From NCBI RefSeq assembly GCF_024609785.1, contig NZ_JANHJQ010000007.1, positions 148,291 to 212,290 on the forward strand: a stretch of DNA of 64,000 bases, in the 5' to 3' direction. The notes under the pieces were generated by a model. The model was not told where the DNA came from and did no database searches. It saw only the letters and a list, made by a program, of their open reading frames with translations. A program made the translations under genes and the position numbers. Shown piece by piece: positions 1 to 6,842 of the stretch (the stretch's first letter is position 1; the number at the start of each line of letters is the position of its first letter). Origin of the DNA: Pseudalkalibacillus decolorationis. GTDB lineage: Bacteria > Bacillota > Bacilli > Bacillales > Fictibacillaceae.

Positions 1-2
1 GC

Positions 3-207
3 GGTTCGTTCCCTTTTTGAGTACAAGAAGCAGCTCAAGGTCACGAATAGGTGTGATTCGTTCCCTTTTTGAGCACAAGCTGCAGCTCGGGGTCACGAAT
101 AAATACGATTCGTTCCCTTTCCATGCACAATATGCAGCTTAAGGTAACGAATAAGTGGGATTCGTCTTTTTTTGTGCACAAGAATACAGCTCTTGGCCAC
201 AAAATTA
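3..207. repeat. 52-bp tandem hairpin repeat, four units
   Basis: The motif GATTCGTTCCCTTT recurs at 55, 107 and (diverged) 159, with a first unit beginning GGTTCG at 3, giving an exact 52-bp period. Each unit starts ATTCGT and ends ACGAAT (units 1-3), so each can fold into an imperfect hairpin, with an inner GAGC/GCTC pairing in unit 2. The fourth unit has lost the ACGAAT arm. No protein-coding potential is convincing here. The array may extend beyond the left edge of the window. Confidence 0.85.
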
Positions 208-352
208 CGTGAATATTGGATGGATGGAGGAGATCCAACAGTTTCACCAAAGTTTCATAAGGAACATGTGAAGGAGAAATGTATCCAGTGTACTACAAAG
301 GGATACAAGGTGTAGGATACAAGCTATCGGATGTTCTCTGACCAAAAAAGGG

Positions 353-383
353 ACCTGAGTGAGACGCTTTTCTCCACTCAGGT
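353..383. terminator. Intergenic hairpin, probable terminator
   Basis: ACCTGAGTG (353-361) pairs perfectly with CACTCAGGT (375-383) around a 13-nt loop. On the minus strand the stem is followed by a run of six T, so it would end leftward transcription best; the plus-strand tail is only weakly T-rich. It separates whatever lies to the left from the padR operon. Confidence 0.55.
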
Positions 384-410
384 TTGCTCTTTACCGAAAA
401 AATTTTATTC

Positions 411-491
411 TTGACAAGTGATGCTATTCTGCGTTACTATATACCGGTAATCAGTAATACTTAATACTGTATCACGAAATACCTGTGATAC
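411..491 (+). promoter_or_regulatory. padR operon promoter with candidate PadR operator
   Basis: A sigma-A-like promoter is visible: TTGACA at 411-416 and TACTAT at 435-440 with an 18-bp spacer. Downstream is an inverted repeat GTATCAC (469-475) / GTGATAC (485-491) with a 9-bp spacer, lying between the -10 box and the padR start. PadR-type repressors commonly bind such dyads and control their own operon, so this is a plausible autoregulatory operator; that assignment is inference. Confidence 0.55.
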
Positions 492-535
492 AGAGTACTG
501 AAAAAAATATAGTGAAATACAAACGGAGGATAAAT

Positions 536-880
536 TTGGAAAATATCACAGAAATGCTGAAAGGGGTGCTTGAGGGTTGTGTGCTTGAGATCATCAGCCG
601 TGGCGAAACTTACGGCTATGAAATCACGCAACAGCTGCGAGAACTTGGCTTCACTGATGTGGTCGAAGGCACAGTTTATACGATTACCATGCGGCTTGAG
701 AAAAACAATCTGGTGGACATTAAGAAAAAGCCATCCACTAAGGGACCGCCGAGAAAATTTTACACACTCAACGCAGCAGGTCAAGAGCATCTTGAGATAT
801 TTTGGAAAAAATGGGAATTCATCGCAAGCAAAATTAACGAACTCAAAACTAAAATAAAATCAAAAGGAGGAGTTATATGA
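536..880 (+). CDS. PadR family transcriptional regulator
   Basis: Encodes a 114-residue PadR-type winged-helix repressor. The N-terminal half shows the family pattern ([20 protein letters not shown] followed by an EITQQL helix), then a wing region with GTVYTI and a C-terminal helical part rich in Lys. The TTG at 536 is preferred over an ATG at 485 because GGAGG lies just upstream of it and the family sequence starts there; the ATG-485 form would also overlap the inverted repeat. The stop overlaps the next gene by ATGA. PadR proteins paired with DUF1048 proteins and drug-type ABC exporters are common in Firmicutes, so it probably represses the downstream exporter in the absence of an inducer, but the ligand is unknown. 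Confidence 0.9.
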   Translation: MENITEMLKGVLEGCVLEIISRGETYGYEITQQLRELGFTDVVEGTVYTITMRLEKNNLVDIKKKPSTKGPPRKFYTLNAAGQEHLEIFWKKWEFIASKINELKTKIKSKGGVI

Positions 881-1215
881 GTATTATTGAAAAAATTATT
901 GGAAGTCTGGATGACAAGCGGGAATGGAAGGCGATGGAGGCGCGTGCGAAGGCACTTCCAAGTGAGTACCGCAATGCTTACAACGCTATCAAAAAATATA
1001 TGTGGACCGCTGGTGGTCCCTCCGACTGGAAGGACATCAGCCGTATCTTTGGCGGCATTCTCGACCTCTTCGAGGAAGGTGCAGCGGAAGGCAAGAAAGT
1101 CACTGATCTCACGGGTGAGGACGTGGCCGCTTTCTGCGACGAACTAGTGAAGGACGCGAAAACTTGGAAAGACAAGTATCGCACGAAGTTGAACGATACG
1201 ATTGGACGTGGCTAA
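877..1215 (+). CDS. DUF1048 family protein
   Basis: Encodes a 112-residue soluble, mostly helical protein of the DUF1048 family, recognisable by the N-terminal segment with [16 protein letters not shown], the internal AIKKYMW stretch and an acidic middle part. It starts at an ATG overlapping the padR stop by four bases and has an AGGAGG-type ribosome binding site, so the two are translationally coupled. The family has no established biochemical role; it is very often next to padR and ABC-2 exporter genes, as here. A degraded piece of a second copy follows directly downstream, which suggests that tandem DUF1048 genes were once present. Confidence 0.85.
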   Translation: MSIIEKIIGSLDDKREWKAMEARAKALPSEYRNAYNAIKKYMWTAGGPSDWKDISRIFGGILDLFEEGAAEGKKVTDLTGEDVAAFCDELVKDAKTWKDKYRTKLNDTIGRG

Positions 1216-1313
1216 CGGCGAAATCCTACTAGTGGCAAACGCTAAAACCTTTGTCGCCAAGTAATCGTGAAGATTTGAATGAGAGTATCATGAAGCGATT
1301 GGGAAAAAAGTAA
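1216..1313 (+). pseudogene. C-terminal remnant of a second DUF1048 gene
   Basis: Two reading frames together spell an ending like the upstream DUF1048 protein: LVANAKTFVA in one frame, then after a one-base shift NREDLNESIMKRLGKK and a stop at 1311-1313. This parallels [20 protein letters not shown] of the intact gene. There is no start or ribosome binding site, so it is a decayed leftover of a tandem paralogue. Confidence 0.6.
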
Positions 1314-1332
1314 ATTCAATAGATAATACCGA

Positions 1333-1390
1333 CTGAATAGCTGTTACAAATGTGAATTGCCACCTGCACTATTCAGTTATATTTTTTATT
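1333..1390 (+). terminator. Possible terminator between DUF1048 and ABC genes
   Basis: CTGAATAG (1333-1340) pairs with CTATTCAG (1369-1376), followed by a T-rich stretch. The 28-nt loop is long, so termination efficiency is uncertain; it could be a partial terminator inside the operon. Confidence 0.4.
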
Positions 1391-1482
1391 CGGTACTAAG
1401 TTATACAGATTATCAGTCAGACTAAGTAGAGGCGTGTAGGCAATCTAGCTCCGCAAGGTGCTTTTTTAAGGAGGAAAAAAGT

Positions 1483-2244
1483 ATGAGCCATGCAGCGATT
1501 TCTGTAAAAGGGTTAAAAAAATCCTTTAAAGACAAGGAAGTATTAAAGGGGGTGGATTTTGAGGTGCGGCGTGGCGAAATTTTCGCACTGCTGGGCTCAA
1601 ATGGAGCGGGCAAGACGACGACGGTCAACATCCTCTCGACGCTGATGAAGCCAGATGGCGGCGAAGTAGGTATTTGCGGCTTTGACGTTGAGCGCCAACC
1701 GGATAATGTTCGCCAGAGCATCAGCCTGACAGGACAGTTCGCAGCTTTAGACGGCATGCAAACCGGGCGGGAAAACCTGATGATGATCGCCAAGTTGCGG
1801 GGAGTTTCCAATCCCGCTCAAGTCGCCGACAATCTGCTTGCAAGATTCAGCCTGACCGATGCGGCCAACCGCCGGGCCGACAAGTATTCCGGCGGGATGA
1901 AGCGTCGGCTTGACATCGCCATGAGCCTGATCGGGGCGCCAGCAGTCATTTTTCTCGACGAACCAACCACAGGACTTGACCCCGAGGCGCGGATTGAAGT
2001 CTGGGATACCATCAAGGAACTTGCAGGCGGTGGCAAGACCATCTTGCTGACGACCCAGTACCTGGAGGAAGCCGAACAACTGGCAGACCGTATCGCCATC
2101 CTGCATGGCGGAAAAATCATCACAACCGGTACCCTTACCGAACTCAAGGAGATGTTCCCGCCAGCGAAAGTGGAATACATCGAGAAGCAGCCGACATTGG
2201 AGGAAATTTTCCTCGCGATCATCGGCAAAAAGGAGAAGATGTAA
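1483..2244 (+). CDS. ABC transporter ATP-binding protein (DrrA/ABC-2 type)
   Basis: Encodes a 253-residue cytoplasmic ATPase of an ABC-2 type exporter. Visible motifs are Walker A GSNGAGKTT at residues 38-46, the Q-loop after SLTGQ, the signature YSGGMKRRLDIAMSL, Walker B VIFLDEPTTGLD and a switch-region TTQYLEEAE. The short C-terminal tail is typical of DrrA-like drug or antibiotic exporters (about 240-320 residues, this one at the short end). It has a strong ribosome binding site (AAGGAGG) and ends immediately before the permease start, so the two subunits are co-translated. GC content of this pair appears higher than in neighbouring genes, which could mean horizontal acquisition with the padR genes. 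Substrate unknown. Confidence 0.95.
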   Translation: MSHAAISVKGLKKSFKDKEVLKGVDFEVRRGEIFALLGSNGAGKTTTVNILSTLMKPDGGEVGICGFDVERQPDNVRQSISLTGQFAALDGMQTGRENLMMIAKLRGVSNPAQVADNLLARFSLTDAANRRADKYSGGMKRRLDIAMSLIGAPAVIFLDEPTTGLDPEARIEVWDTIKELAGGGKTILLTTQYLEEAEQLADRIAILHGGKIITTGTLTELKEMFPPAKVEYIEKQPTLEEIFLAIIGKKEKM

Positions 2245-2994
2245 ATGAAAAGCAAAACAGGGGTATTACTAGGGCGTTTAATGCGCAATATCATGCGCAG
2301 CCCGGATACGATTATCACGGTGGCGATTACGCCGATTATGATGCTGCTGCTGTTTGTCTACGTATTTGGCGGCGCCATAGAGACAGGCACGGACAACTAC
2401 GTCAATTATTTATTGCCGGGAATCTTGCTGATCACTATCGCATCCGGCGTCGCTTACACTTCCTTGCGGCTATTTACGGATGTAAAGAGCGGGATGATGG
2501 CGCGTTTCATTACCATGCCCATCAAGCGCTCGTCGGTATTATGGGCTCACGTGTTGACCTCGCTTGTTTCCAATGCGCTTACTGTCGTGGTGGTTATCCT
2601 CGTCGCGCTCTTGATGGGCTTCCGTTCCAACGCTGATATCCTGGATTGGCTCGCGGTAGTTGGGATACTCGGGCTGTTTACGCTGGCGCTGACATGGCTG
2701 GCGGTCATTCCCGGATTGACAGCAGGGTCTATGGAAGGGGCGACAGCATACTCGTATCCGCTGATTTTCCTGCCGTTTATTAGTTCGGCTTTTGTCCCCA
2801 CAGAAACCATGCCTAAAATTGTTCGTGCGTTCGCTGAGAACCAGCCCGTGACTTCAATCGTGAATTCGATTCGTGCCCTCTTGTATGAAGGGTCTGTTGG
2901 CAACGGTATCTGGACCGCGCTTGCCTGGTGCGTCGGCATCATGGTCATTGCTTACTTTATTGCCAGTAAGGTATTTAAACGCCAGTTAGGGTAA
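2245..2994 (+). CDS. ABC-2 type transporter permease (DrrB-like)
   Basis: Encodes a 249-residue integral membrane protein with about six hydrophobic segments: one near residues 26-46, one after the NYLLPGILL motif, a pair around ALTVVVVILVALLMGF and the following LAVVGILGL, one near SYPLIFLPFISSAF, and a last one near the C-terminus. The PLIFLPFISSAFVP stretch and the preceding EGATA are typical of ABC2 permeases of the DrrB/NodJ class. The ATG immediately follows the ATPase stop codon. Together with the ATPase it should form an exporter controlled by the upstream PadR regulator. Confidence 0.93.
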   Translation: MKSKTGVLLGRLMRNIMRSPDTIITVAITPIMMLLLFVYVFGGAIETGTDNYVNYLLPGILLITIASGVAYTSLRLFTDVKSGMMARFITMPIKRSSVLWAHVLTSLVSNALTVVVVILVALLMGFRSNADILDWLAVVGILGLFTLALTWLAVIPGLTAGSMEGATAYSYPLIFLPFISSAFVPTETMPKIVRAFAENQPVTSIVNSIRALLYEGSVGNGIWTALAWCVGIMVIAYFIASKVFKRQLG

Positions 2995-3003
2995 GTACAC
3001 CAT

Positions 3004-3114
3004 TATGGGATTTGCAAAATCAATAGTCAGCCGCTGCGATGAATGTATTTGCTACACATGGAAGGCTGCTTAAATGCCGGTGCAACTATCGATGAGATCA
3101 TGGAGGCGATCGGA
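3004..3114 (+). pseudogene. Remnant of a carboxymuconolactone decarboxylase (AhpD-like) gene
   Basis: One frame reads MGFAKSIVSRCDECICY, and after a one-base shift a second frame continues HMEGCLNAGATIDEIMEAIG. Together these match the CMD/AhpD family core, where a C-x-x-C pair is followed by a His and then a G-x-L-x-A-G-A-T segment. Only this core survives; the start and the C-terminus are missing. The second frame runs without a stop into the pyrE-like gene. Confidence 0.6.
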
Positions 3115-3651
3115 TTGGATAAACACACATTAGCGAAGGAAATTTATAATACTGCACACTTGGATGGAGAATTCAAACTACGATCAGGCAAGGTATCTAA
3201 TGAATATTTTGATAAATACTTATTTGAATCAAACCCGAAAATTCTTGAAGAAGTTGCGAATTATCTTTCAACACTGATTCCTGAGGGTACGGAGATTTTA
3301 GCTGGATTAGAAATGGGAGGAATCCCGATTGCAACGGCGCTCTCGTTAAAAACAGGAATACCTGCCGTGTACGTCCGAAAAAAAGCCAAAGAATATGGAA
3401 CGTGTAAGCTTGCTGAAGGTATCGATATAGAAGGTAAAAATGTTTGTATCATAGAGGATGTCGTGACAACTGGTGGGCAAATCAAATTAAGTGCTAAGGA
3501 TCTGAAGGAGTATGGGGCAAAAATAAAATATGTATTGTGTGTAATCGATCGTGAACAGTCTGGGAAAGAAAACCTGGATGAGGCAGGTCTAGTTCTTCAT
3601 TCATTACTGACAATGAGCGATTTAAAGGCTGCTACAGCGATAACAAGATAA
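3115..3651 (+). CDS. pyrE: Orotate phosphoribosyltransferase-like protein
   Basis: Encodes a 178-residue type I phosphoribosyltransferase that would convert orotate plus PRPP to OMP in pyrimidine synthesis. The PRPP-binding signature VCIIEDVVTTGGQ and the upstream PAVYVRKKAKEYGT flexible-loop region are present, as is the N-terminal LKLRSG-like stretch (FKLRSGKVSNEYFDKY). The open frame extends upstream to 3043, but that part is a remnant of another gene; TTG 3115 has GGAGG eight bases upstream, so it is taken as the start. It stands alone rather than in a pyr operon, so it may be a paralogue. Short for a canonical PyrE (about 200-215 residues), but orphan PRTases of this length are known. 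Confidence 0.85.
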   Translation: MDKHTLAKEIYNTAHLDGEFKLRSGKVSNEYFDKYLFESNPKILEEVANYLSTLIPEGTEILAGLEMGGIPIATALSLKTGIPAVYVRKKAKEYGTCKLAEGIDIEGKNVCIIEDVVTTGGQIKLSAKDLKEYGAKIKYVLCVIDREQSGKENLDEAGLVLHSLLTMSDLKAATAITR

Positions 3652-3813
3652 AGTATTTTCTCCAAAGGTAGAATAATATAGGTGTTAAGAGCTTATGAAT
3701 ACAAAAGGTCCAGCTTCGATCCCTATAAGTTTTCAGTAAAAACATAAGTCGTAAACAAATAACACAATCGGTGCAACAAATATGCAGATATCAACGTTAG
3801 GGAGGGAGAGGTA

Positions 3814-4398
3814 ATGAAACCAATACTATTAGATTTTCCACATGAGTTTTATACCGATAGATTACACATACGAATGCCTCATTCAGGTGATGGTGAAGCG
3901 GTGTACAATGCGATACAGGCATCACTAAATGAGTTGAAGCCATGGATGCCGTTTGCCCATTTAGAACAAACGATGGAAGACGTTGAAGTAAACATAAGAA
4001 ACTCCCACATTAAATTTTTGAAACGGGAAGATCTACGATTACTCGTTTTCCTGAAGGATACTGGTGAATTTGTGGCGTCATCTGGTTTGCACCGGATGGA
4101 TTGGGAGGTCCCAAAGTTTGAAATCGGATATTGGATGGATACCCGGTATAGTGGAAAGGGCTATATGACAGAAGCGGTACAAGGGATTACAGACTTTGCT
4201 TTTACCGAACTTAATGCTAGACGATTGGAAATTCGTTGTGATCCAAAAAACAAACGGAGCTGTGCAGTACCGGAAAGACTTGGTTTTATATTAGAAGGGG
4301 TCTTAAGAAACGACGACATTTCTTTAGTAAATAATGAATTAACTGATACGTGTATTTATGCCTTAATAAAGCAAGGTGACGAACTGATTAGAGGTTGA
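3814..4398 (+). CDS. GNAT family N-acetyltransferase (RimJ/RimL type)
   Basis: Encodes a 194-residue GNAT acetyltransferase. It begins with the family-typical TDRLHIRMPHSGDGEAVYNAI, carries the acetyl-CoA binding region YWMDTRYSGKGYMTEAV in the middle, and ends with the usual N-KRSCAVPERLGF segment. This layout fits the ribosomal-protein-alanine or generic RimJ-like acetyltransferases; the actual acceptor cannot be predicted. The GGAGGG ribosome binding site precedes the ATG. It appears to be a single-gene transcription unit. Confidence 0.9.
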   Translation: MKPILLDFPHEFYTDRLHIRMPHSGDGEAVYNAIQASLNELKPWMPFAHLEQTMEDVEVNIRNSHIKFLKREDLRLLVFLKDTGEFVASSGLHRMDWEVPKFEIGYWMDTRYSGKGYMTEAVQGITDFAFTELNARRLEIRCDPKNKRSCAVPERLGFILEGVLRNDDISLVNNELTDTCIYALIKQGDELIRG

Positions 4399-4429
4399 CC
4401 TTTTCTTAGGGCAGCCTCGTTTTATTTAC

Positions 4430-4539
4430 ATGTTAAGTTTAACTTTTCAGCTAGAAGTAAATGGGCGTTGAGAAAAAAAGTTTAAGTCCTAAGTATATGA
4501 TTAACTAAGCCGATCGCCTCGCTAGCCAAGTTGTCTTTA
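4430..4539 (+). repeat. Dispersed repeat, long subfamily, degraded copy
   Basis: This stretch matches the long form at 34909-35034: AACTTTTCAGCTAGAAGTAA, then a GAAAAAAAGTTTAAGTCCTAAGTATA segment in pieces, and the terminal GCCAAGTTGTCTTTA. Several internal bases of the second hairpin are missing. It sits between a GNAT gene and a truncated MFS gene, at what may be a rearrangement point. Confidence 0.8.
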
Positions 4540-4568
4540 TGCTTGGTATTACGCTGTTTGAACATCAC

Positions 4569-5174
4569 TCATTTTACTACGAGCTTTTTTGCGACAGGTT
4601 CGTGTATGGCGGCATCTTTTGATAACTGGATAATCGATCGGGCTCCCCAAACCGCAAAGATAGCAAACAACGCGAGAAAGCTTTGGAACGAGAGGGAGGC
4701 ACCAGTTTGTTGAACTGTGGTCGAAAACAGTGCGATTAAAGTAACCCGAAATGCTTTCTCAACAGCCGCATAAAAGCTGTTGATTCTGCCAATAAGTCGG
4801 TTCGGTACAATTTCCATTAGTAAGGTGTTGCGGTTAATTCGAATTTCTGCATTTCCCCATCCCATAACCATTTGCATACCCAAAAAGATTAACACTGTCT
4901 GAATCAATGAGATGCTAACAATAGACAGCCAGAATAGTGCCATCATACCTAAAAGCATAGGCAGATATCCGATCAAACTCGTTAATCGTTGAATGGTTAT
5001 CCCAGCTAGGACAGCTCCAATTACGTAAATGACCTCATACATCGCATACACGGACGGACCCGCTTCAAGCGTTTTCGCTACATAAATTGGAAATAAATAA
5101 TTTGTGATCATCACAGTTAGAAAGGGAATCAAGGTTGCAAGGAAAAACACAATCAACAACGGTCGTTCTTTCAA
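4569..5174 (-). pseudogene. Truncated MFS transporter, C-terminal half only
   Basis: Encodes about 201 residues with five to six membrane segments that correspond to the second half (helices 7-12) of a roughly 400-residue major facilitator. It opens at a TTG with no convincing ribosome binding site, and a stop codon in the same frame lies immediately upstream; no N-terminal half is found upstream. The remaining sequence shows features of the MFS half-repeat, including a short loop with ITIQRL and the ILVPNRLIGR-like segment NRLIGRINSF. A degraded repeat copy lies just beyond its 3' end. A functional half-transporter is very unlikely. Confidence 0.75.
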
Positions 5175-5270
5175 AAATCTTCAACCTTCTATCATGTTTG
5201 TAAAGGTGGGAGAAAAGTAGCAATTTGCTTAAAACTTTCGGCTGACAAAGGTTTATAACTAATGAAAAAA

Positions 5271-5310
5271 GGGCTGACGTCAAAAGGTAATTTCTCCTTT
5301 TGAGTCACCC
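5271..5310 (-). terminator. Terminator downstream of the clpP paralogue
   Basis: On the minus strand GGGTGACTCAAAAGG pairs with CCTTTTGACGTCAGCCC with two bulges or mismatches, followed directly by a run of six T. It lies about 30 bases after the clpP stop and should end the sigma-clpP transcript. Confidence 0.8.
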
Positions 5311-5341
5311 TTTCAGTTTTTCAGTGTTTTTCCTAACCTAA

Positions 5342-5929
5342 TCACTTTTGACGGCTGATGATGTCGTCGATGATCCCGTATTCCTTTGCTTCTTCGGCAC
5401 TTAGGAAGTAATCGCGGTCTGTATCAATAGCTACTTTTTCAACAGGTTGCCCAGTACGTTCTGAAATAATTTTGTTCAGGTGTTCACGAAGCTTCAGTAT
5501 CCGTTTTGCACTAATTTCGAGATCGGTTGCCTGCCCACGAGCTCCTCCAAGCGGCTGGTGAATCATGATCTCGCTGTTTGGAAGCGCGTACCGTTTTCCT
5601 TTTGTACCGGCGAGCAAAAGCATGGCCCCGAATGAACCTGCCATTCCCGTACAAATGGTGCTAATGTTCGGTTTAATATATTGCATGGTGTCCAAGATCG
5701 CAAATCCTGCAGAGGTTGATCCACCCGGACTGTTGATATAGAGCGAAATATCTTTATCGGAATCATCAGCGGCTAGAAACAGCAACTGTGCGACAATGCT
5801 GTTTGCCATATGATCATTAATTTCATCACTTACCATAATAATTCGGTCTTTTAATAATCGAGAGTAAATGTCATAGGAACGCTCACCATGACTGGACTGT
5901 TCAATGACATATGGAATTGTATTACTCAT
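5342..5929 (-). CDS. clpP: ATP-dependent Clp protease proteolytic subunit (ClpP paralogue)
   Basis: Encodes a 195-residue ClpP-family serine peptidase, which would form a barrel of two heptamers that degrades proteins fed by a Clp ATPase. The triad is intact: Ser99 in TGMAGSFGA, His124 in MIHQPLGG and Asp173 in DTDRDYF. The nucleophile motif has Gly98-Ser-Phe instead of the usual Ala-Ser-Met, a difference typical of secondary ClpPs. The GGAGG site lies 27 bases after the upstream sigma factor gene, indicating co-transcription. The housekeeping clpP of Bacillus is normally a monocistronic gene in another context, so this is probably a second, condition-specific ClpP. Confidence 0.95.
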   Translation of the reverse strand: MSNTIPYVIEQSSHGERSYDIYSRLLKDRIIMVSDEINDHMANSIVAQLLFLAADDSDKDISLYINSPGGSTSAGFAILDTMQYIKPNISTICTGMAGSFGAMLLLAGTKGKRYALPNSEIMIHQPLGGARGQATDLEISAKRILKLREHLNKIISERTGQPVEKVAIDTDRDYFLSAEEAKEYGIIDDIISRQK

Positions 5930-5956
5930 ACGGTTTCCTCCTGTATCCTTTTAAAA

Positions 5957-6673
5957 TTAAGCTGCCATTGAGAGGTGGCCAGAAGGAGAGGAAGCCGATC
6001 GTATTGGTTGTTTTTGTAAAAACATTCTTGGATGAGCCGCTTGTTTTGTGAGAATTTCAGGTGCAATTCGGAGTAATCTCGTTGGATCCTCCGTTCGAAG
6101 TGCTTCATAAAGAAGGGAGCGGATTGTTTCTTGATCGTGAATTGGCCAAACTAGAGCAGGTGCAGACTGTACATCTTCATCCGTTATTTTCTCAAGCCGA
6201 CTTCGAGTTCGATTCAATATACTCTTTACCGCAGTTTCACTCATATCAAGTGCTTCTGCAATCTCAGAGATCTGGTACTTGAAACCTTCTTTTAACATAA
6301 AGATAATTGACTGTTTTGGGGTCAGACGTTGGATCAGTTTATCAACAAGGTCTTGAGAAATTTCTGAACGCTTTTCATCGGTTTCCTCTTCTGGTACAGA
6401 GCCAATCGTTTCTCTACCATGCTTACGAACCGTATCGACCCATAGATTATGCGCAATCCTATTCAGTAAGGCTGAGTTTATTTCCGTTTTATGTTGATAA
6501 TGTTTCATCGCTTTATACATCGTTTCCTGTGCTAAGTCTTCACCATCCCACTTATTTTGGGAAAGAAACTGACAATAACGAGCAAGTTTCGGGTACAGCT
6601 CCACAAGTTTGTCTACTGAGTGCCCTTGTTCAATCTTTTCATTTTTAACATTTACGCCAGGCCTGGCATGCAT
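5957..6673 (-). CDS. RNA polymerase sigma-70 family (ECF-like) sigma factor
   Basis: Encodes a 238-residue sigma factor. Region 2 is seen around residues 15-75 (GEDLAQETMYKAMKHY with the region 2.4-like ALLNRIAHNLWVDTVRKHGR), and region 4 around 112-160 (LTPKQSIIFMLKEGFKYQIS, then an EIAEALDMSETAVKSILNRT helix-turn-helix). About 75 extra residues follow region 4, longer than a minimal ECF factor, with no recognised domain. The ATG has AAGGAG nine bases upstream. No anti-sigma gene is adjacent; instead the clpP paralogue follows in the same operon, which suggests that the factor is controlled by proteolysis or that it directs a proteolytic stress response. That link is inference. Confidence 0.88.
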   Translation of the reverse strand: MHARPGVNVKNEKIEQGHSVDKLVELYPKLARYCQFLSQNKWDGEDLAQETMYKAMKHYQHKTEINSALLNRIAHNLWVDTVRKHGRETIGSVPEEETDEKRSEISQDLVDKLIQRLTPKQSIIFMLKEGFKYQISEIAEALDMSETAVKSILNRTRSRLEKITDEDVQSAPALVWPIHDQETIRSLLYEALRTEDPTRLLRIAPEILTKQAAHPRMFLQKQPIRSASSPSGHLSMAA

Positions 6674-6790
6674 TTTCCTTCACTCCTTTAGCACCTCTCT
6701 ACTTTTAAAACGGATAACACATTGAAAAAGATACGGGGGCTTCAAGATTATTTTTCTAAAAGACAAAGTTCATGATAATAGGTCGAATAG

Positions 6791-6828
6791 TTGGTTAACA
6801 GATACTCACTTTTATATAATTATAAGTG
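6791..6828 (+). promoter_or_regulatory. Promoter of the antiporter gene with overlapping dyad
   Basis: TTGGTT (6791-6796) and TATAAT (6815-6820) with an 18-bp spacer form a plausible sigma-A promoter. The segment CACTTTTATATAATTATAAG followed by TG (6807-6828) is an imperfect palindrome covering the -10 box, as an operator might. A GGGGAG ribosome binding site follows just before the ATG. Confidence 0.5.
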
Positions 6829-6842
6829 AAGGGGAGTGAACA

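Noticed and set aside
3..207. CRISPR array interpretation of the 52-bp tandem repeats
   Set aside because: Units are directly adjacent with no unique spacers, and variation lies within the unit.
1747..2318. Long antisense frames opposite the ABC transporter genes
   Set aside because: They reflect the GC-rich codon usage of the ABC genes and contain no known domain.
5926..6108. A 60-codon frame between sigma and clpP
   Set aside because: Overlaps the sigma gene in another frame, with no ribosome binding site.
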